DNA of 41,024 nucleotides from Chitinophagaceae bacterium (GTDB taxonomy: Bacteria; Bacteroidota; Bacteroidia; Chitinophagales; Chitinophagaceae): positions 1-41,024 of the forward strand of contig CANBSW010000019.1 of the NCBI GenBank assembly GCA_947372235.1, in the 5' to 3' direction. The notes under the pieces were generated by a model. It made no database searches. It saw nothing but the letters and a program-made list of their open reading frames with translations, and was not told where the DNA came from. Numbering within the stretch: position 1 is the first letter of the stretch; the number at the start of each line of letters is the position of its first letter. Shown here piece after piece: positions 1-8,204 of the stretch. The position numbers and the translations under genes are program-made.

Positions 1-1503
1 TGGAAATTACAGTGTAACTGTAACCAATGCGAGCGGTTGTTCATCAACTTCAACTGCAACAGTAGTTACGGTTAATCCAACACCTGCTGCAAATATTACT
101 GCAAGTGGTGCAACTACATTCTGTTCAGGTGGTTCTGTAACCTTAACCGCCAGTACAGGAAGTTCATATTCGTGGAGCAATGGGGCAACAACTTCAAGTA
201 TTACTGTTAATACAACTGGAAATTACAGTGTAACTGTAACCAATGCGAGTGGTTGTTCATCAACTTCAACTGCAATAGTAGTTACGGTTAATCCAACACC
301 TGCTGCAAATATTACTGCAAGTGGTGCAACCACATTCTGTTCAGGTGGTTCTGTAACCTTAACAGCCAGTACAGGAAGTGCATATTCATGGAGTAATGGA
401 GCAACAACTTCAAGTATTACTGTTAATACAACTGGAAATTACAGTGTAACTGTAACCAATGCGAGCGGTTGTTCATCAACTTCAACTGCAACAGTAGTTA
501 CGGTTAATCCAACACCTGCTGCAAATATTACTGCAAGTGGTGCAACTACATTCTGTTCAGGTGGTTCAGTAATCTTAACTGCCAGTGCAGGAAGTTCATA
601 TTCATGGAGTAATGGGGCAACAACTTCAAGTATTACTGTTAATACAACTGGAAATTACAGTGTAACTGTAACCAATGCGAGCGGTTGTTCATCAACTTCA
701 ACTGCAACAGTAGTTACGGTTAATCCAACACCAGTTGCAAACATTACTGCCGGTGGTGCAACCACATTCTGCTCAGGTGGATCAGTAAGCTTAACAGCGA
801 GTGCGGGAAGTTCCTACTTATGGAGTAACGGAGCTACTACACAATCTATTTCAGCAATTACTACCGGCTCATATAGTGTAACTGTAACCAATGCAAGCGG
901 ATGTTCATCAACTTCAGCTGCTACATCAGTAACCGTTAATCCAACGCCAGTTGCAAATATTACTGCGGGTGGTGCAACCACATTCTGCTCAGGCGGATCT
1001 GTAAGCTTAACAGCGAGTGCGGGAAGTTCATACTTATGGAGTAATGGAGCTACTACACAATCTATTTCAGCAATTACTACCGGCTCATATAGTGTAACCG
1101 TAACCAATGCAAGCGGCGGATGTTCATCAACTTCGGCTGCTACATCAGTAACCGTTAATCCAACACCAGTTGCAAATATTACTGTCGGTGGTGCAACCAC
1201 ATTCTGTTCCGGTGGATCTGTGAATTTAACAGCGAGTGCAGGAAGTTCCTACTTATGGAGTAATGGCGCAACTACTCAAGTAATCAATGTAATTTCAGGT
1301 GGTTCTTATAGTGTAACAGTTAAGAATGCAAGCGGCTGTTCATCAACTTCTACTGCAACATTGGTTACTGTAAATGCTGTACCGACAGTTCCTGTAATTA
1401 CAGTTGTCAATAATTGTGGAAATTCCGTACTAACTACAAATGCTTCAGGAAATATATTATGGAGTAATAATGTAACTGGTTTAACAAATTCAGTTACTTC
1501 TTC
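1..1503 (+). repeat. In-frame tandem repeat array, 216-bp (72-codon) unit
   Basis: Equivalent points recur at bases 1, 217, 433, 649, 865, 1081 and 1300, so the spacing is 216 bp five times and then 219 bp. The 219-bp unit carries one extra Gly codon (GGC) near base 1119. The last, degenerate unit runs to about 1503 (204 bp). The upstream units are nearly identical at DNA level, while those from 865 onward share a different variant (AITTGSY in place of VNTTGNY). This suggests recent homogenisation of the 5' units. The array continues off the left edge. Confidence 0.95.
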
Positions 1504-3271
1504 CGGAAATTATTCAGTTACTGTTACCAATGCATCAGGTTGCAGTGCAACTTCTGCTCTGGTTGCTGTAACCGTAAATTCTATCCCATCAGTAAATACG
1601 ATCACCGGGAATACAACCGTTGGAGTTAACGTAACCTCACAATTATCAAATACAACCCTTGGGGGTGTTTGGAGCAGCAGCAATGCAAATGTTACTGTTT
1701 CATCAACAGGATTAATAAAAGGAATCACCGGCGGAACGGCTACAATCAGTTATACAGTTACCGGTACCGGCGGATGTAGTAATGTGTCAACTGTAATTGT
1801 TACCGTAAGTTCTTGCACAACAAGCAGTCTTACATTACCGGTAATAACGGTTAATGCACCTGATTTCTGTAATAAAATAACTTTAACGGCATCTACAACA
1901 GCTGCCGGTGCTACTTATAAATGGACTTTGGGTACTGCTCAGGTGGGTAACACTGCAGTTCTTAGTCTTGGTCAATCTAATGCTGATGGAATTTACCAGG
2001 TTAGCTACACAGTACCTGGTGGATGTACCAGTGGTGTAGCCAGCTATAACTTCCAAAAACAAAACATGATCAGCAGTTATACATTATTGGCAACAAGTTA
2101 TATAGGATTGGGTGTTAATAATACAGTTGCTTCAGGAAGTGTGGGAGTAACATCCGCTTGGGGATGGATGAGTTTGAGTACAAATGATTCAATTTCTTCT
2201 CCCGGTTCTTTTGTAAAAGCACCATGGATTGGACGTTATGGATGGAATATCAGTATTGCAAATCCAATTTATGCTGCAGCTACTGTTACATTGCCTACCA
2301 TGTATTTTGATGTTCTAAGTACTTCTGGACTTTCAGATATTTCAATATCTCAAACAAATTCTACAATAAATGGTAATTACAAAAATCTGACCATTAAGAA
2401 AGGAATTAAAGCAACGATTACCGGCTCTAATTTTGGTAAGATCAGAATTGAACAAGGTGCTCAGGTAACTTTCACCTCTGCTACTATTACAGCTGATGAA
2501 ATCAATGTTGTAAAAGGACCAAGAAACGGATATAGCTATGTAAGATTTGCGCAGGATACCAAAGTGATGGTAAGCGGTAAAGTTACTGTTGGCAGTCAGG
2601 TATATATTAACCCTGATAATAAGAAAGTTAGTTTCTATATGGGCGATAACAGTACTGACAGGGAAGGATTCAAAGTAAAAGGAGGTGATACCAGAGTAAC
2701 TGCCAATATCTATATGCCAAACGGAGCCCTAAATGTTACAGGCGGATACAGATATGGCGATTATGGTAATGGTTACGGAGATTGTGATAAGGATGATGAT
2801 GATGATGTATATTATGGTCAGGGTAATAATTATGTTTATATGACCGGTACTTTTATTGCTGATGAAATTGATGGTAATGGTAAGAATGTGATCTGGAACA
2901 GTTTTGATTGCAGTGCAGCACCAGTACCTGTCATTTACAGCACCAGTTCTCTTGCTCCTGTTACACAACAGGTAATATCTGCCAGTGCTGAAAAAGCAAT
3001 TACGGCTTCTATAACTGAAGAAGAACTGAAAGTAACTGTAATGCCAAATCCAAGTACAACCTATTTTACGCTGAAATTCGAAAGCAAGTACGAAACCCCA
3101 TTAAATCTGAGGGTTATGGATGCAAGTGGAAGAGTAGTTGATGCAAAAACTAGAATAGGTTCAAACAGTACATTACAAATTGGTTCTAACTATTCAAGTG
3201 GTACTTATTACGCGGAAATTACTCAGGGTGGTAACCGTAAAGTAATTCAATTGATTAAAGTGAGAGGCTAG
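2..3271 (+). CDS. Giant Ig-like repeat surface protein with T9SS sorting tail (5' end outside window)
   Basis: The frame is open from base 2 and gives 1089 residues without a start, so the true N-terminus lies upstream. About the first 500 residues are Ig-like repeats of 72 residues, each with two Cys (in SGCSS and TFCSGGS), a YSWSNGA or YLWSNGA turn and a NYSVTVTNASG strand. A divergent Ig/Big2-like unit follows (ending near base 1800), then a non-repetitive beta-rich region with an Asp-rich patch near bases 2780-2810 (CDKDDDDD). The last ~80 residues (from VTVMPNPS, base about 3034, to the stop) match the type A C-terminal sorting domain of type IX secretion: PNP motif, GRVV-like turn and a final K/R-rich strand. 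By family knowledge it is exported through the outer membrane and attached or released; adhesin or gliding-type roles are inferred only. A terminator follows directly. Confidence 0.9.
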   Translation, partial: GNYSVTVTNASGCSSTSTATVVTVNPTPAANITASGATTFCSGGSVTLTASTGSSYSWSNGATTSSITVNTTGNYSVTVTNASGCSSTSTAIVVTVNPTPAANITASGATTFCSGGSVTLTASTGSAYSWSNGATTSSITVNTTGNYSVTVTNASGCSSTSTATVVTVNPTPAANITASGATTFCSGGSVILTASAGSSYSWSNGATTSSITVNTTGNYSVTVTNASGCSSTSTATVVTVNPTPVANITAGGATTFCSGGSVSLTASAGSSYLWSNGATTQSISAITTGSYSVTVTNASGCSSTSAATSVTVNPTPVANITAGGATTFCSGGSVSLTASAGSSYLWSNGATTQSISAITTGSYSVTVTNASGGCSSTSAATSVTVNPTPVANITVGGATTFCSGGSVNLTASAGSSYLWSNGATTQVINVISGGSYSVTVKNASGCSSTSTATLVTVNAVPTVPVITVVNNCGNSVLTTNASGNILWSNNVTGLTNSVTSSGNYSVTVTNASGCSATSALVAVTVNSIPSVNTITGNTTVGVNVTSQLSNTTLGGVWSSSNANVTVSSTGLIKGITGGTATISYTVTGTGGCSNVSTVIVTVSSCTTSSLTLPVITVNAPDFCNKITLTASTTAAGATYKWTLGTAQVGNTAVLSLGQSNADGIYQVSYTVPGGCTSGVASYNFQKQNMISSYTLLATSYIGLGVNNTVASGSVGVTSAWGWMSLSTNDSISSPGSFVKAPWIGRYGWNISIANPIYAAATVTLPTMYFDVLSTSGLSDISISQTNSTINGNYKNLTIKKGIKATITGSNFGKIRIEQGAQVTFTSATITADEINVVKGPRNGYSYVRFAQDTKVMVSGKVTVGSQVYINPDNKKVSFYMGDNSTDREGFKVKGGDTRVTANIYMPNGALNVTGGYRYGDYGNGYGDCDKDDDDDVYYGQGNNYVYMTGTFIADEIDGNGKNVIWNSFDCSAAPVPVIYSTSSLAPVTQQVISASAEKAITASITEEELKVTVMPNPSTTYFTLKFESKYETPLNLRVMDASGRVVDAKTRIGSNSTLQIGSNYSSGTYYAEITQGGNRKVIQLIKVRG

Positions 3272-3297
3272 GCTGATCTTAATAAACTGAATGTATT

Positions 3298-3324
3298 AAA
3301 AGGCTACCAGATTGGTAGCCTTTT
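3298..3324 (+). terminator. Rho-independent terminator of the repeat protein gene
   Basis: An A-run is followed by GGCTACC, a five-base loop and GGTAGCC, then TTTT. The stem is 7 bp, extended by A/T pairs to 11. It starts 27 bases after the stop codon. The flanking A and T runs would also let it act on the other strand. Confidence 0.85.
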
Positions 3325-3327
3325 AAA

Positions 3328-3991
3328 TTGTACGTAACCCTTAATGAATCATCTGGCCTATCCAAAGAATTGAAAAAAATGTTTAATTATTCTGTTTTAA
3401 TGATCATACATATCAGATGAAACCTGTTCCCTGTTTATGACATTTTACTAAAGGTCTGTTACTGTTAAGCGAAAGGATATTTTTTTGCCCAAACGTGTAA
3501 AGTTTTTTGTAGTACTTAGACTACAAAAAAACCTGCAATTACCACGACTTATTTCGTTTCTGACTATTTTCAACCCCATTGAGAATCTGTTAATTTACAT
3601 ATTAGAAAAATATGAAAGTCTGTTGTTTAATAAACTGTTTAATTTGTGTAACAAAGATCAGTGTTATCGAATGCGAATATTAAGCGCAGATTCATTTGAG
3701 TTTTACGAAATTAAATAGACTGCAATTGATTCGAATACTGACATTGAATGAGTATATGTGCATTAGGCTTATTAAATCGGTTCTCAGGAAGCTTTTCTAA
3801 TTGTTTTATGAACGCATTCACCGGAGTGTATGTGTGAGGGCGAAAGGTTTGGGAGTTTTCTGTTATAGCAACAAAACAGATGTATTTCTTAAATTGGTAA
3901 TCGTGCAGATAAAGTTATTATTGGTATTTGCAAATAAAAAAATGCAAGAACCATACTGACCTGCCAATGTTGATTTCTTAATAAGCCAAAA
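3328..3991. other. AT-rich gene-poor spacer
   Basis: This stretch of about 660 bases between the repeat protein terminator and the small HTH gene has no convincing gene. The only plus-strand frame of any length begins with TTG at 3485 and gives 77 residues that resemble no family I know. I found no receiver-domain remnant upstream of the HTH gene in its frame. It may hold the regulatory region of the HTH gene or a decayed gene. Confidence 0.5.
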
Positions 3992-4189
3992 ATGAAAACC
4001 AAATTATCGGAAAGGGAGGAAGAAGTTTTTAAACTTATGATCAAGGGCAAATCTAATATTGAGATTGCAAAGAATTTATTAATTAGTTCAAGTACGGTCA
4101 GTACTTTTAAAAGAAGGATTTTTGAAAAGAAAGGCTTTAAAAACAATATGGAAATGATCAAATATGCAATAGCTAAAAATAAGGTATAG
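3992..4189 (+). CDS. Stand-alone LuxR/GerE-type HTH protein (65 aa)
   Basis: Nearly the whole protein is one LuxR-type helix-turn-helix: LSEREEEVFKLMIKGKSN, then IAKNLLISSSTVSTF as scaffold and recognition helices, then a C-terminal helix. It is very close to the C-terminal output domain of the response regulator at 5955-6584 (by hand, about 36 of 62 aligned residues identical, including VSTF, RIFEK and GF-NN). It has no receiver domain and no sensing region. LuxR-type HTH domains bind DNA as dimers, so it could bind or compete for the same sites as the full regulator; that is inference. It sits alone, about 255 bases before the kinase gene. It could also be the surviving 3' end of a decayed regulator, but it has its own ATG and an intact frame. 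Confidence 0.7.
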   Translation: MKTKLSEREEEVFKLMIKGKSNIEIAKNLLISSSTVSTFKRRIFEKKGFKNNMEMIKYAIAKNKV

Positions 4190-4444
4190 GGAACATATTT
4201 TGTATCATTTTCTTTCTATATCAGGTAGGAGATATTTTGTAATGATATTTTTTTACTGAAAATGGATAATCAGGTAATTGAACAATATTTATGTTGAATA
4301 CATTTATTACTACGTTTCTTGTAACAAGGATTTATAAATTGTTGCTGTGTTTTATATTATCTTATAATAATTAAGGGAACAATTTCTTTAATGATATTCC
4401 GGTAAGTTTATTTTTAAGATCTGTTGATAACCCAATTAAAAAGG

Positions 4445-5950
4445 ATGGATCAGGTATTCGAATTTTTCCGAAAGCTAAGCGATGTTTCAGACTGGCCTCC
4501 GCGTTGGCATTGTGGAAAGTGGAGTGAATTTCATGGGTGGTTGTATATAATCAGCGATTTGTTAATCTGGTCGGCATATTTTGCAATTCCTATTGTTATA
4601 ATAAATTTTATATCAAGAAAGAAAAATGCACGATTTGTAAAACTCTATTTTTTATTTGCTGCTTTTATACTTTCCTGTGGTGCCGTTCATTTTCTAGACG
4701 CTATCACGTTTTGGATCCCTGTTTACAGGATCAGTGCTTTGGCACGATTTATTACCGGGGTTTTCAGCTGGATAACAGTATTTTATCTCATCAAAGAACT
4801 TCCCCGTGCTTTTGCTTTAAAAACGCCTCAGGAACTGGAAAAAGAGATCGAACAAAGAAAAGAGGCAGAAGAAAAGATCAAACAGTTGAATGTATCCCTT
4901 GAACAGAAAGAAGCTATCATTTCATCCGAACTGTTTCAATATAAGTATGCATTAGATGAGTCCTGTATAGTTGTGATTACGGATCAAAAAGGGGTCATTA
5001 AATATCTTAATGATAATTTTTGCAAAATATCTAAATATAGTTACCAGGAATTATTAGGTCAGGATCACCGCATCATCAATTCTGGATATCACCCTAAAGA
5101 ATTCATGAAACAATTATGGTCAACAATTGCCAATGGTAATATCTGGAGAGGAGAGATCAAGAATAAAGCGAAAGATGGAACATTCTATTGGGTGGATACA
5201 ACAATAGTTCCTTTTTTAGATAAGGATAAAAAACCTTATCAATATCTGTCCATCCGGTTTGATATCACAGAAAGAAAAAAAGGGGAGGAGTCGCTGGTAT
5301 TTAAGACAAATGAACTTGCCCAGTTAAGTTCCTATCTGCAAACTATAAGGGAGGAAGAAAGAAAAAATATTGCCAGAGAAGTGCATGATGAACTGGGACA
5401 ATTGGCTTCTGCAATTAAAATAAATTTTGATTGGCTTGCTCCCAAAACAATTCCTTTGGATAATCTGGCGGCAATAAAGATCGAGCATACTAACAAAACA
5501 ATTGACCTATTGATCTCAACCATCCGGAAAATGGCTTCAAGACTGCGGCCAAGTATCCTCGATGATTTTGGACTTGTTGCAGCTTTGGAATGGCATTGCA
5601 GAGAATTTCAAAATGTAAATGGGATTCAATGTACCTTTATAGCTGATTTAAAGGATGAAAGTCTGGATCCAGTTATGGCAACAGAACTGTTTAGAATAAC
5701 GCAGGAATCATTAAACAATGTGAGAATCCATTCAGAAGCAGAAAAAGTTTCAATAAAGCTGACTGAAAGTAACGGGAATGTTTTTCTTACAATAACTGAT
5801 AATGGTATTGGATTTGATACGTCAGTTAAAGAAAATATTTTGGGCCTTATCGGGCTTAGAGAAAGAGCTTTAACACTGGGGGGACAATTGGAAATAAGTA
5901 GCAATATTGATGAAGGGACCACTGTTTTTGTAACTATACCCAAAAGATGA
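4445..5950 (+). CDS. Ethylene-receptor-like sensor histidine kinase (ETR1_N–PAS–HisKA_3–HATPase)
   Basis: 501 residues from the ATG at 4445 (an in-frame TTG at 4424 would add seven). The N-terminal ~120 residues form three membrane helices matching the plant ethylene-receptor sensor: ISDLLIWSAYFAIP, then SCGAVHFLD. Numbered from this ATG, Asp38, Tyr45, Ile48-Pro49, Cys78 and His82 reproduce the spacing of ETR1 Asp25, Tyr32, Ile35-Pro36, Cys65 and His69, where Cys and His bind the copper that holds ethylene. A short coiled coil follows, then a PAS domain (about 161-275, ending DITERKK), a HisKA_3 dimerisation domain with phosphoacceptor His314 (AREVHDELGQ) and a HATPase domain (Asn424/425 region, DNGIGF, GLIGLRERA). 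The regulator gene starts 4 bases after the stop. Copper and ethylene binding are inferred from motif spacing; some other small ligand or redox cue is possible. Confidence 0.85.
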   Translation: MDQVFEFFRKLSDVSDWPPRWHCGKWSEFHGWLYIISDLLIWSAYFAIPIVIINFISRKKNARFVKLYFLFAAFILSCGAVHFLDAITFWIPVYRISALARFITGVFSWITVFYLIKELPRAFALKTPQELEKEIEQRKEAEEKIKQLNVSLEQKEAIISSELFQYKYALDESCIVVITDQKGVIKYLNDNFCKISKYSYQELLGQDHRIINSGYHPKEFMKQLWSTIANGNIWRGEIKNKAKDGTFYWVDTTIVPFLDKDKKPYQYLSIRFDITERKKGEESLVFKTNELAQLSSYLQTIREEERKNIAREVHDELGQLASAIKINFDWLAPKTIPLDNLAAIKIEHTNKTIDLLISTIRKMASRLRPSILDDFGLVAALEWHCREFQNVNGIQCTFIADLKDESLDPVMATELFRITQESLNNVRIHSEAEKVSIKLTESNGNVFLTITDNGIGFDTSVKENILGLIGLRERALTLGGQLEISSNIDEGTTVFVTIPKR

Positions 5951-5954
5951 TACT

Positions 5955-6584
5955 ATGAGAATTTTAATTGCAGATGATCATACCATTGTCAGGGAGGGAA
6001 TCAAAATGCTTCTCACCGAATCCTACCCATTGGCACAAATCATTGATGTTTCGGATGCGGTAGACCTGATGAAATTGGTTTACAAAGAAAAATGGGATGT
6101 AATTATCTGCGATATTTCAATGCCACCTGGTGATTCGGGTTTGGATGCCGTTAAACAAATCAAAGAATATGCTCCTAAATTGCCCGTGATTATTTTAAGT
6201 ATGCATGCCCCGGAACAATATGCAGTAAGGGCAATAAAAGCCGGAGCTATGGGATATCTTACTAAAGGAGCCGCAACACTGGAATTGGTAAAAGCCGTAA
6301 ATACGGTGTTAAATGGAAAAAAATACCTTAGCCCCGATGTGGCGGATGTATTGGCCGATGCATTTGAACATATTAATAGTTCCCAAACAGTAGAAAGCCT
6401 TTCTGACCGGGAGTTCGAAGTTTTCAAATTATTGGCTTCAGGAAAATCTATTTCTGATATTGCAAAACAGCTCATTTTAAGTACCAATACGGTAAGTACA
6501 TTCCGTGCCCGTATATTTGAAAAAATGGGATTCCATAATAATCTGGAACTTATACGTTACGCTGTAGATAATAATTTGATTTAA
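5955..6584 (+). CDS. NarL/FixJ-type response regulator, partner of the ethylene-receptor-like kinase
   Basis: 209 residues. The receiver domain (1-120) has the acidic pair Asp7-Asp8, phosphoacceptor Asp53 (ICDISMPP), Ser82 and Lys104 (YLTKGA). A LuxR-type HTH fills about 147-205 (LSDREFEVFKLL, VSTFRARIFEKMGF). HisKA_3 kinases normally phosphorylate NarL-type regulators, and this gene starts four bases after the kinase stop, so the two form a cognate pair by architecture and position. Its HTH is nearly duplicated by the stand-alone protein at 3992-4189. Target genes are unknown. Confidence 0.93.
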   Translation: MRILIADDHTIVREGIKMLLTESYPLAQIIDVSDAVDLMKLVYKEKWDVIICDISMPPGDSGLDAVKQIKEYAPKLPVIILSMHAPEQYAVRAIKAGAMGYLTKGAATLELVKAVNTVLNGKKYLSPDVADVLADAFEHINSSQTVESLSDREFEVFKLLASGKSISDIAKQLILSTNTVSTFRARIFEKMGFHNNLELIRYAVDNNLI

Positions 6585-6638
6585 ACAATTACTCATAAAC
6601 AATTACAGTTTCTATTCGTTATAACCTGAAAATACATC

Positions 6639-7853
6639 ATGTCGTACACTCTTCCGATTCCCAAAAATGAACTGGATAGGGTAATCAGATTATCAGATTA
6701 TGATCTTGATTATTCAAGTCTCCAGAATAATTTTAAAGACCTGACCAAATTGGCGGCAAAAGTGGCTGGTACAGAAATATCTCTGATCAATCTGATCGAT
6801 TCTTTTACACAATGGACGGTTTCAAATTTCGGATTAGATCTGGATCAAATGCCCAGAGAGGATTCTGTGTGTCAGTATACGATCGTATCAAAAGAATCTT
6901 TTGAGATAAAAGACCTTTCAGCCGATGAACGTTTTCATGATAAATTTTATGTAACGGAGCCACCAAAACTTCGTTATTATTTTGGTGTGCCACTTCAAAC
7001 AAATGAGGGCTTAAATATTGGCGCATTGTGTGTACTGGATAAGGTTGGAAAAGAGATCACCCCTGAAAAAGTAGAATTACTAAAGATCATTGCCGATGAA
7101 ATCGTGAATAGGTTAAATGCTTTACAGGTAATAGAAGGGTTGAGAAGCAGGGTAAAAGAAGCGGATGAAACACGAAAAAGAGTAGCTCATGATATACGCG
7201 GTCCATTGGGTGGTATCATCAATCTTGCCCAACTGATCAGCGAACAAGGGGATAATAATAAAATGGATGAGGTTTTGATGTTTATCAATATGATACAGAA
7301 AAGCGGCAATTCACTTCTTGAACTTGCTGACGAAATATTAAGCATAGATAAAAAAACGCTTATTACAAGTTCCACCCAGCCCAGTGAACATGAATTTAGC
7401 CTGGTCTCATTTAAAGACAAACTTGAGAAACTATATACCCCACAGGCTTTGAATAAGAATATCAAATTCACTATACATACTTCTGCAAAAACAGAGCAAA
7501 AAACTTTTTCAAGAAACAAATTGCTTCAGATAACAGGAAATCTTATTTCCAATGCAATCAAATTCACCCCTGATCAAGGTTCGGTTAATGTAGATCTGGA
7601 CCTGGCATTAACTAAGAATAAACAAACACTTACGATCAAAGTATCTGACACCGGTGTGGGAATTGACGAGAAAACCATTGGAACCATTCTAAATGGTTCT
7701 GCAACTACTACTGAAGGAACTAATGCAGAACAAGGGTACGGTTTTGGATTGCCATTGGTTCGTCATTTGGTTTTGGGATTACATGGTACTATGAACATAC
7801 ATTCCAATCCTAAGGAAGGTTCCACCTTTGAAATCATGATTCCTCAAACCTGA
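6639..7853 (+). CDS. GAF-domain sensor histidine kinase, probably cytoplasmic
   Basis: 404 residues, no membrane segment. Residues ~25-160 are a GAF domain (LINLIDS, SVCQYTI, YYFGVPLQ, IGALCVLD). The HisKA domain has phosphoacceptor His184 in RVAHDIRGPLGG. The ATPase domain shows Asn305 (NLISNAIKF), DTGVGI (about 337-342) and GYGFGLPLV (from 366). The DxR..PxCxYTI-like GAF signature is widespread in Bacteroidota and cyanobacterial phytochrome-related proteins, but I see no clear chromophore Cys. It starts 54 bases after the regulator at 5955-6584 and probably shares its transcript. It is an orthodox HisKA kinase unlike the HisKA_3 kinase upstream, so it may signal to another regulator, perhaps the receiver at 9363-9824; that is inference. 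Confidence 0.9.
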   Translation: MSYTLPIPKNELDRVIRLSDYDLDYSSLQNNFKDLTKLAAKVAGTEISLINLIDSFTQWTVSNFGLDLDQMPREDSVCQYTIVSKESFEIKDLSADERFHDKFYVTEPPKLRYYFGVPLQTNEGLNIGALCVLDKVGKEITPEKVELLKIIADEIVNRLNALQVIEGLRSRVKEADETRKRVAHDIRGPLGGIINLAQLISEQGDNNKMDEVLMFINMIQKSGNSLLELADEILSIDKKTLITSSTQPSEHEFSLVSFKDKLEKLYTPQALNKNIKFTIHTSAKTEQKTFSRNKLLQITGNLISNAIKFTPDQGSVNVDLDLALTKNKQTLTIKVSDTGVGIDEKTIGTILNGSATTTEGTNAEQGYGFGLPLVRHLVLGLHGTMNIHSNPKEGSTFEIMIPQT

Positions 7854-8204
7854 TCTCTTGATTTTTAGCCCAATTATACCATTCTGGTTTGTACAATTGT
7901 AGTGTTGTAATTTGCAGATTATCAATTGATAAAGTATACGTTTTTTGAGTTTGACAGCCATTGCTGATCCTTTGCTTGTAGTCTCTCAACTACATAGTAT
8001 CAATTTGCTGCTACTTTTCTTCCTGAATAATGTTATGTCAGTATTTTATACCGGCTACTGATTTGCTTTCAATTGCATTACTTTTTTTGCATTCTGAATC
8101 TACTGATTAATCACAATTCAATCTATTTCTTACCTGGGCTCCAATTAGTCTCTTTGTATCAGCAAATCGAACTAAGCAAATCACGAATTGTAAAGCAGGG
8201 AGTC
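7854..8204. other. Spacer between GAF kinase and SusE-like lipoprotein
   Basis: About 350 bases with no supportable gene. The SusE-like frame is open back to a TTG at 8073, but the translation before the ATG at 8205 lacks signal-peptide character and is probably untranslated leader. I saw no clean terminator after the kinase and no full TTTG/TAnnTTTG promoter pair. Confidence 0.5.

Noticed and set aside
814..1200. Minus-strand frame across the adhesin repeats
   Set aside because: It is the reverse complement of the repeat units and mirrors their periodicity; the plus-strand protein clearly explains the sequence.
1..1503. Repeat array as a possible CRISPR
   Set aside because: The 216-bp units are in-frame coding sequence with no spacers; no short direct repeats with unique spacers exist in the window.
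3485..3718. 77-residue plus-strand frame with TTG start
   Set aside because: No recognisable motif, weak start, AT-rich spacer composition; probably chance.
8073..8204. N-terminal extension of the SusE-like protein from TTG
   Set aside because: It would bury the lipoprotein signal peptide; ATG 8205 with GGGAG upstream is better.
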